Assembly (NCBI GenBank): GCA_009760855.2
Contig: WPIO01000002.1
Coordinates: 8,806,001 to 8,870,000 of the forward strand
DNA from: Cristatella mucedo
Taxonomy: Eukaryota > Bryozoa > Phylactolaemata > Cristatellidae
Direction of reading: 5' to 3'
DNA length: 64,000 nucleotides
In this document: piece by piece, positions 56,750 through 64,000 of the stretch
Layout: the number at the start of each line of letters is the position of its first letter
Position numbering within the stretch: the stretch's first letter is position 1
Translations under genes and position numbers: made by a program
The notes under the pieces: model-generated
The model's input: only the letters and a program-made list of their open reading frames with translations
What the model was told of the DNA's origin: nothing
Database searches by the model: none

Positions 56750-59073
56750 GTAAAGGGATTACCATGCATCGGCGCCAAATGTGATTGCGTAACTTGCATT
56801 ACGAGCTTACGCCTAAATCTGCATTGTTACAGGCTTCTAGGCTGGAGCGCTGTTAACTAAGGATTCAGCTTGTATCTTAATAATAATAATACACTTGATA
56901 AAGCGCCCTCGGAGAAATCGATCTCTTTCTAGGCGCTTTAAATTTGCTGCAAAGGAAACGCGATCGAATGATGAGTGGTATCGTGCTTGATAAACAACAT
57001 GAATAACATGGTTAGGGGTGACATGCACAGGGTCACCATGCAAGTGTGGTTAGTGGCAGCATGCAACAGTGTCCGCACACAGAAATACATAAAGGACGAA
57101 TCGCAGGGACCCACTAAATGCTGTCCTAAATAGGTGCATTTTAAGTTTTTTTCAATGTAGTCAAGTCAGGGGGTGTTGTGACGCAAATCATGAGTGAATT
57201 CCATGCTTTGGGAGGATGCGAAGTAAATGCACGGTCTCCAAAGGATTTGAGGTTTGTACGAGGTATAGGTAAACAGTTAGTTTTCGAAAAGTGGGTGGTA
57301 CGATGCTTAGCCTGGTTGGGAGCAGATCTGGTGGATAGGCTGAAGCCAAAGAATGAAGGGACCTAAAAGTGAGTGAGAAAACCTTGAAATCGATCTGTTG
57401 CTTGACTAGTAGCCAGTGCAGGTCGGCGAGAAGTGAGGTGATGTGGCAACTTCGATGCTCACGATAGACATGCCTAGCTGCAGAGTTTTGCACCAGCTGT
57501 AAGCACCTGATCTTGGCATACAATCGCCGAGGCGCCTCAAATGTCAGTCATCCGTCCGGTTTTGCGGCTGTGCAGTGCACCAGAGATATTTTAGAGTGAA
57601 TTTTAAACCACAACATAAAATTATTAGTGCAGTTATAAAGATATGATTAGAGAGGCACAGTTGTCCCAGTCAGTAGCCATTGGTTTAGAGATGGGCACAT
57701 CAATCGGTGAAAGCAAGCTAAGCAAATTAAATTTTATTTCTGCCACTTCTAAGCAGCTTGAATTCATTTCGTGTTGTGATTGTCCGCAGTTCCACAGTTT
57801 TGGTCCGGTCACATACTTTTTTCTGTTTCCCGATCACCACCATCGGTAGGACCAACATTTTCTGTCTGTTCTGTTTGTTGTTGTGAGACCATGTGAGTTG
57901 GCTTTATGCTGCGGCTGATATCGTGACCCTCTGAACTGCTGGAAGCTGCATTTTAATTTTGCTTATGCTACCTCTGATAGCTAGCGGTATTCTGTGGTCG
58001 GTGCTTTCTCACTGTATGCGTATTGAAATTGTAATGTAATGTAATGTATCTCCTTCTGTAACTCCACAAAGCCACAAAGACTATGTGGGTGTTATGTAGG
58101 AGAGTTTTGTATAGCGCACTCACAGCCTAATCGGCTTTCAGTACGCATTCGATAGCCAACAGACTTCACCACACGCAACAAAGAGAAAGTGGGAATTATA
58201 GCTGAATCAGGAGAGCAGTTGAGGTAGTGAGTAGCATGGAAGTAGCAGCTCAGGACCGCTGGAAAGGATGAGCCATAGTCGGCAGCAGGAGAGTAGTTGT
58301 CGTTGGGTAAGAATCGTGGAAGCGAGTCCACAGTTTAGGACCTGCAGAGCTAAAGCTTCTGTCGTCACCGGTCTTCAAGCAGAGGAATGGAACAGCTAAT
58401 TTGTGGTCCATACAGACCTGAGGGCACGAGGAGGCTGAAACTGGTGCAACAGTTCAGCTAGGTATGGAGGAGCCAAGCCGCGGCTTTTAGTCAGTTTAGT
58501 CGTCTGTACACCTTATGCCCATGCGCACCGTGTTGACTTTCTGCTCAGTATGTACTGCATCTTTCGATGGAAACAAAAGGTCAGGCTGATTCCGACGACA
58601 TGACTTGCCACTTATTCAGCGTGTTCTTGCTGTAGTTACCTGAAGCAGATGCTGAATACTCTGCTGGCGTCAGGCCTAATATTGCTGCTCTAGCATATGT
58701 CAAACGAGCAAAATATAGAAAGGGAGTTGATACCGTTGACGCGAGCATTAATCCTTCTCTGGGCATGTCCTAAACAAGTTGAGCTGTCGATGATCATCAA
58801 TCAATAGTCAGTGGCCCGAATTGCCACTTGGCAAACCTCTTGCTCGGGAGTATGCGAATTTCAAACACCCACCTGCACAGTGGCTAATGTTAAGATGGGC
58901 AATGATATTGAGCCCGTTTGTACCTCTTCCCTCCCCTTCCCTCCCCCAGTATACAGTCATCGTTGTGCACCTTTTGCAGCTCTGTAGAAACCGTGGAAGC
59001 CGTCGGCCACTCAAGAGCCTGCACTCTGCAAATGCGATACCTCTGCCAATGGGGCACTCTGCTCTGAGGTCTG

Positions 59074-59137
<64 letters not shown>

Positions 59138-62100
59138 ATGCGTGCGTGTGTGTGTGTGTCTGTGTGTGTGTGTACGAAGCCGTAAGATTAATGAAGCTTT
59201 ATTGTTAGAGCTCCGTGCTGATGCACACATCGGTGTCCTGCTCGTGTATGGATGATATTACAAGGCCAAAAGTTCAGGCAATGCACCCTGTGGTTATTGA
59301 GTAGGCAGGGCTGCTCCGGGCAATGCTAGGCGTGGCAGTGATGCAGATGCCTCTCAAAACGGCGGTCAGCTTCCAAGCATAAGTGGCCAGGTCTGCAGCT
59401 GCCATCCTTTTGTACGTGAGCATTCGGGACGATAAGATCGGTGCCCTCTTTCACATTTACTGCTAGCGGCTTCGATGGCATCCTTACATCCGGTCTCCCA
59501 AGCTTGGATGTGCCACTGATCTTTCTGCCGGCTGTATGGGTCCTCTCACAGTCGCAGTCACTTCAGGAGCTTGAGTCGGTGCTGCAGCTGGACTATCTTG
59601 CTGAAGTCGGACTATCCTGACTGCTGTCGCTCGTGGTAAGCTGTGCCTTGCAGGTCACCAGCAGACATCGCAGGAAAATGGGAGATAGAGAAAGCCAGAA
59701 ATAGAGATAGACAAAACCAGAAAGCATAACGAGACAGGGTGGATAGGGGTTGGTCGAAATAATCGCTGACTAGTGCAAAGACTACTATAGGCAAACAGTG
59801 CCTTTGGCTAGGCACTCTCTCAAACACATGTATCACATGGGACGTTGCTATGTGGATCTTTGTTTGTTGTCTTTGCTTTTTTTTTTGGTGAGCATATATG
59901 CGAAAGAAACAAATACAAAACGTTGAGACCAATGCGTAGCTCCACTGAAAACCAAGGCAGATACTCAAAGTATGTCCAGAAGAATGAACCACGTGACATG
60001 TTTTAATGTAGTGTAATTCACATGCATCTGTCACTCCAAAAGCCAGAAGGACTAAGTGGGTGTTGCGCTGGTGGCTGCGAGCTTTCCGTAGCCCACTCGA
60101 AGTCTAAGCAGCTTCCGGTACACATAAGGTAACCAGCAGACTTCATCTCTCAAGCAATAAAGGAGAAGTAAGAATCCTAGCTGAAAAGGAGGACAGTTGA
60201 AACGTGAGTAACTTAAAAGAAGCAGAGCATGGCGGTTGGAAAGGATTGGCCACAGTCAGTAGCATGAGAGATGTCGCTGAGTAGGAATTGTGGAAGTGTG
60301 TTCTGCAATCAAGGTCGTGTAGAGCAAACGTTTCTGTGACCAATGGTCATTAAGCAAAACAAATGTAAGTGCTAATATAGTTTTAAAAGAGGACCCGAGG
60401 GTACGAGGTAACTGAAACTGGTGCTGCAGTTCAGCTAGGTACGTAGGAGCCAAGCCATGTTGGGCCTTGCAGGCTAGAGTACGAATTTTGCTCGGTATCA
60501 GTTGATTAGCAGATAGTTATTGCAGCTATTTCAATAAAGGAGCCGCATAGTTGAAGCTCTTGAGTTTTTTGTTGTTGACCAGCTTCTAGCGATATTCATC
60601 ACCAGCTGCAGAGCTCAATGGGTATTTTTGGTAGCCCAGCCGAAACTGTATCACGCCAATCTAGCCTCGACCAAACCTTGGAGCTATGAAGGTCTCTACC
60701 AAGCCACCGAGATAGACAGTCCCTAATCTTAAACAAGGATCAAGCCGTACTTGCTGTGGAAGCTGTTTTCTTAATGAAACTTTTAAAAGAACAAAGTCTC
60801 ATAGTCCAGCCGTGCGATTAGGGTGCCCTATGAGTAGAAGTTAGGTTTTTATCACTGTCAAGCTTAAGAAAGTGGCCGACATCTCAGATCAACTGTCGGC
60901 AAGGCAAGCATTTATTAGTTGCTTCAGCGGATTCCGATAGTTTAAATGATAAGTGCAGCTGCACTTCATCATAATAGGAGCGATCGCTTTCCAGCCGGCC
61001 TAAACTGGTACTTCCATACTTATTATTACCTCAACTGTACTCCTGACCCAGCTATGCTTCTAAATTTTCCTTTACTTCGTGAGATGAAGTGTGTTGGCTA
61101 TCGAATGTGTACCGAAAGCCGCTTAGGCTGTGAGTGCACTACGCAAAACTCTAGAGTGTGACACCGACATAGTCTTTGAGGCTCTGTGGAGTTACAGGTG
61201 GAGATAAATTACATTACTTAGCTGATCCCGTAGGCCCGAATCACGTTTCCGAGAGGCTCGGCATAAATCGCGAACAGCAATGTACCGAAAACCGTCCCTT
61301 GTGGGACTACATCGGTGAGTAGTCTTCTGAATGAGCTGCTACCACCAACCATAGCACACTGACTGACCACGTGCGGAGGAGACAAGCACGATCCGAAACA
61401 CGACGGTCCTTCGTCTGCCAGACTGATCGTTGTTCTTAGCTGTTCAAGTAGGATACCATGATCAATAGTGTCAAACGTAGCTAATAAATCAAGCAGGAAC
61501 AGGGCAGTGACATAACCATCACTGTGGCTGCACAGAATGTCATTGGTCACTCAGAAGTTTCAGTGACTGGTATCACTCGAATCCCTAGTGGAATTGTTCA
61601 GACAATTCATTCTTGTCAGTGTACCACAAGTTGCTAGTGACAATTTTCCGAAGAGTCTTAGATAAAAAGGAAGAAGGGAAACTGTTAGATACTTTGCTAA
61701 GACCTCGGAATCCAGTGTGGTCGAACGATGGCCCCTTTATCCAGAGAAGCACTACGAACCTGAGTTACAGCTTGACTATGCTTGTCGGCTAGTGAAGACC
61801 GTACACGGGGATGGTAATGGGGTTTCCTTTTCGTGACAGCTCTTTGTGCTGGACTTAATGGGCTTCTAAAGAACAAGCTTGAAAACTTAGCTCGTTATAA
61901 TATTAAAAAAAGTGTACGTAATGTGGACTGTGTGTGATTGGCAGCTTAAAGGCTTTTTTGTTTAGGATTCGTGCCTGCGGTACCCAAGCGTGTCGAACTC
62001 TCTGTCCACGAGTACCCGGTGTAATCCTGGGACTGCCGTTAGCCTGTAGCATTGCTGCGATTCAAGAAATTGGTGGTGGTCTGTGGCCTTTGATATATCT

Positions 62101-62803
62101 ACACCGTGATATGTGCACCTTCGATGTGTCTGTGTCATCGCGGTGTATCCAAAGAAAGAAGCGCAGCTGAACTATTCTCATGCCGGTCGATCTTCTTGGA
62201 GTGCCAGTCACATAGTCGCAGAGCACGAGTCTGCTTCGGTGCGCCGCATCTCGTGGAATTTTACGGTCGGGGACACTCCTCATTGGCATGCTCCGAGTCC
62301 CAGCCTTGTGTCTAGGGTGGGTTCAAGTCCTGCAGCCGGCATTTGTTCATTGAATGTCGCCGAGTGGTGTGAAAGACGCTAGGCTCTTTCTGCCATCGCG
62401 TAAAGAGTAGGCTTGTGAATCACCTGCTCCTGGCATTACTTCTGCTTATGCCCGAGAATTGCTGCATGGGCAATTAGTAGGTTATTTTTGTAGCTCCTCA
62501 TGATGCACTTCAGAGCAGTAGCGTTGAGCCTCGCAACAATAGCACGAAATGTAAAGGGGGCCTTCCGAATACAGCACTGATTTTGCCATTCCTATTAGCT
62601 AAAATACTTTTGATTTTGTTCTGAATTACTGGTGAACGATGTTAACACAGTTTTGTATACTTCATGTTGCATGTCGCTTTACATTTTATTTGAGTTGTGC
62701 CTTCACTAACAATGATTGTGGTTTCAGGCTGGGGGATCCAGTTCGGCATTGCTAATGGACTTGGCTGCCAATGAGAAAGCTGTGCACGGCGACTTTTACA
62801 ATG
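56687..62803 (+). CDS. COPS9: COPS9, smallest COP9-signalosome subunit (first two coding exons; 3' end outside window)
   Basis: Exons 56687-56749 and 62728-62803 encode MNPVVDEMFPEGTGSYMDIE, then Glu, then AGGSSSALLMDLAANEKAVH and GDFYN. This matches animal COPS9 (CSNAP/MYEOV2, about 57 aa) almost residue for residue, with the exon junction in phase 0 and one extra residue in the Ser-rich stretch. COPS9 is the ninth subunit of the COP9 signalosome, which removes NEDD8 from cullin-RING ligases. The acidic, aromatic C-terminal tail that contacts the complex should be in exon 3, which I do not find before 64000. Exon 1 donor is GAG|GTAAAG; exon 2 acceptor TTTCAG and donor G|GTAAAA. The 5978-bp intron 1 is full of LINEs. 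Confidence 0.95.
56878..57525 (-). mobile_element. LINE family 1, 3' end
   Basis: (TAA)n tail, CACTTGATAAAGCGCCCTC, 3' UTR and RT C terminus (LQLVQNSAARHVYREHRSC, HWLLVKQQIDFKVFSLTF). Frame-broken. In COPS9 intron 1. Confidence 0.85.
58025..58500 (-). mobile_element. LINE family 2, 3' end
   Basis: Begins with ATGTAATGTAATGTATCTCC and encodes, on the minus strand, PRFLPNDNYSPAADYGSSF and GYRMRTESRLGCECAIQNS. In COPS9 intron 1. Confidence 0.85.
58501..60004. other. COPS9 intron 1, no exon recognised, with a (GT)n array
   Basis: Contains the GT repeat at 59075-59172. Long ORFs here come from that repeat or are chance. Confidence 0.5.
59075..59172. repeat. (GT)n microsatellite
   Basis: About 98 bp, interrupted by GCATGCGTGC and a TC step. 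Confidence 0.97.
60005..61900 (-). mobile_element. LINE family 2, old copy with nested insertion
   Basis: The minus strand encodes LLDLLATFDTIDHGILLEQL and VVPQGTVFGTLLFAIYAEPL (RT blocks), further RT remnants, and a decayed 3' end near 60005. It is interrupted at 60950-61215 by a plus-strand 3' end of the same family. In COPS9 intron 1. Confidence 0.82.
60950..61215 (+). mobile_element. LINE family 2, 3' end, nested
   Basis: Encodes VGYRMCTESRLGCECTTQNS and ends GAGTTACAGGTGGAGATAAA; lies inside the minus-strand copy. Confidence 0.8.
62300..62400 (+). mobile_element. SINE S2-like fragment
   Basis: GTGGGTTCAAGTCCTGCAGC B box and an S2-like GGCTCTTTCTGCCATCGCG body end; head lost. Confidence 0.5.
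62728..62803 (+). CDS. COPS9: COPS9 coding exon 2
   Basis: 76 nt; encodes AGGSSSALLMDLAANEK and AVHGDFYN plus the first base of the next codon (expected Asp). Confidence 0.95.
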
Positions 62804-63414
62804 GTAAAAAGCAGCCCTATGTGCCTGCCTGCATGCCGGATCTGTTGCTAGTGATTGCCTTCCGATGTGATTCACCTCCTTAACGATGACTTGCTTCAGT
62901 GCCGTTTGTGCTTTCTAATGGTGACTGATTAATGGGCAGCTTGCATTCTGGAGGGTTGGGTGTCCTGGATGTCATCAGGCAAATTAATTTGCTGTGCTTC
63001 CCTGACTGGATTGGGACATGGTTAAGGTTATTTAAGAAAGCTAGCAGGTCGATCAACCTTTTCCCTTTCATGATCAATCTGTTTACAGAGCTCTATTGCA
63101 TCATGTAGTGAACGCTTCAGTTCCATCGGCAGAGCATAGATCGGCCACCTAGCAACCCGGCTGCCGGAGGACAGCTCTACCTCGAATTACCCTGGCACCA
63201 GCAAGTCAGCTGAACCTGGTGATTTGTCGTAGTAAATGGTCTAACACGAGTCACTACTAGCCTTTACGGCCTGCTTCTTTGCCTTAGTATGGTGAAAGAA
63301 AGAGAGGACTAGGGTTTGACTAAAACCTCTACCTTAATGACTCTTTGCAGACTCTTTGACCTGAACATGTGCACGTGTGCCGCATGCACGCGTCTCATGT
63401 GTGTGCATCTGTGC
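62804..63414 (+). other. start of COPS9 intron 2
   Basis: No COPS9 exon 3 or other exon recognised. Confidence 0.5.
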
Positions 63415-63579
<165 letters not shown>

Positions 63580-63642
63580 CAAGCACGTGTGTGATATATG
63601 TGTAGGTGTGTGCACGAGCACGAGTGTGTGCCCCAGTGTGCT

Positions 63643-63798
<156 letters not shown>

Positions 63799-63829
63799 CG
63801 TATGTACGCATTTTCTCGGCGAATTTTCA

Positions 63830-64000
63830 CTGACTGTTAGGTCCTGCCATTCTCTGGCTCATACCTATCTATCAGAGCCACAACCCAATCAGGTTAGGTA
63901 TCATACCACCAGCTCTTCTGAATCAAGTCGTTTAGCTACAAACTTACCTCAAATCCTTTGGAGACCGTGCCTGAAGTTTGTAAGCTTCCAAAGTATGGAA
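63830..64000 (+). mobile_element. LINE family 1, RT fragment running off the window
   Basis: AAATCCTTTGGAGACCGTGC followed by GTAAGCTTCCAAAGTATGGA parallels the SFGDRAFSSYAP coding block of family 1; stops present. Confidence 0.65.

Noticed and set aside
62880-63110. Possible transposase or integrase remnant antisense to COPS9 intron 2
   Set aside because: A 65-codon minus-strand ORF looks compositionally protein-like but no motif could be named.

Overview
The window is nuclear DNA from an animal. It has spliced genes with GT-AG introns, abundant LINEs, tRNA-headed SINEs, an LTR retroelement, pogo/Tigger-like DNA transposon remnants and long (CA)n/(GA)n microsatellites. Nothing in it fixes the species. 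An invertebrate is my guess, from the gene sequences and the L2/CR1-like LINE load, but this is inference.

The protein-coding content is hidden in small exons. Two complete paralogous LAMP genes (lysosome-associated membrane glycoprotein, LAMP1/2 type) lie in tandem on the minus strand. LAMP-A has 8 coding exons between 23610 and 10273 (442 aa). LAMP-B has 8 coding exons between 56318 and 41848 (441 aa). All intron phases agree between the copies, and both keep the two LAMP domains, eight domain cysteines, a Thr/Pro/Ser hinge and one transmembrane helix. A third, broken copy of the terminal exon and 3' flank (LAMP-C) lies at 8331-8628. LAMP-A ends in a normal GYxxΦ lysosomal sorting tail. In LAMP-B the tyrosine codon of that motif is a stop codon (TAC to TAA).

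LAMP-B is head-to-head with COPS9 (smallest COP9-signalosome subunit, plus strand, exon 1 at 56687-56749, exon 2 at 62728-62803, last exon beyond the window). The start codons are 369 bp apart and flank a shared promoter with CLEAR/E-box-like GTCACATGAC motifs. LAMP-A has a decayed copy of the same COPS9 exon 1 upstream of it (24000-24062: start lost, internal stop, donor lost). The duplicated segment therefore included the bidirectional promoter and COPS9 exon 1, and only the copy at LAMP-B kept COPS9.

Layout: 1-8.3 kb, repeats (LINEs, SINEs, a solo LTR split by a LINE). 8.3-8.6 kb, LAMP-C fragment. 10.3-23.6 kb, LAMP-A. 23.6-24.1 kb, its promoter and the COPS9 relic. 24.7-28.5 kb, a young, gene-poor LTR element with almost identical 1333-bp LTRs. 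29.9-32.2 kb, LINE remnants with recognisable reverse transcriptase. 34.5-38.0 kb, two pogo/Tigger-like elements. 38.5-39.3 kb, an orphan CpG-rich block. 41.8-56.3 kb, LAMP-B. 56.3-56.7 kb, the shared promoter. 56.7-64 kb, COPS9 with a LINE-filled first intron and large (GT)n arrays in the second.
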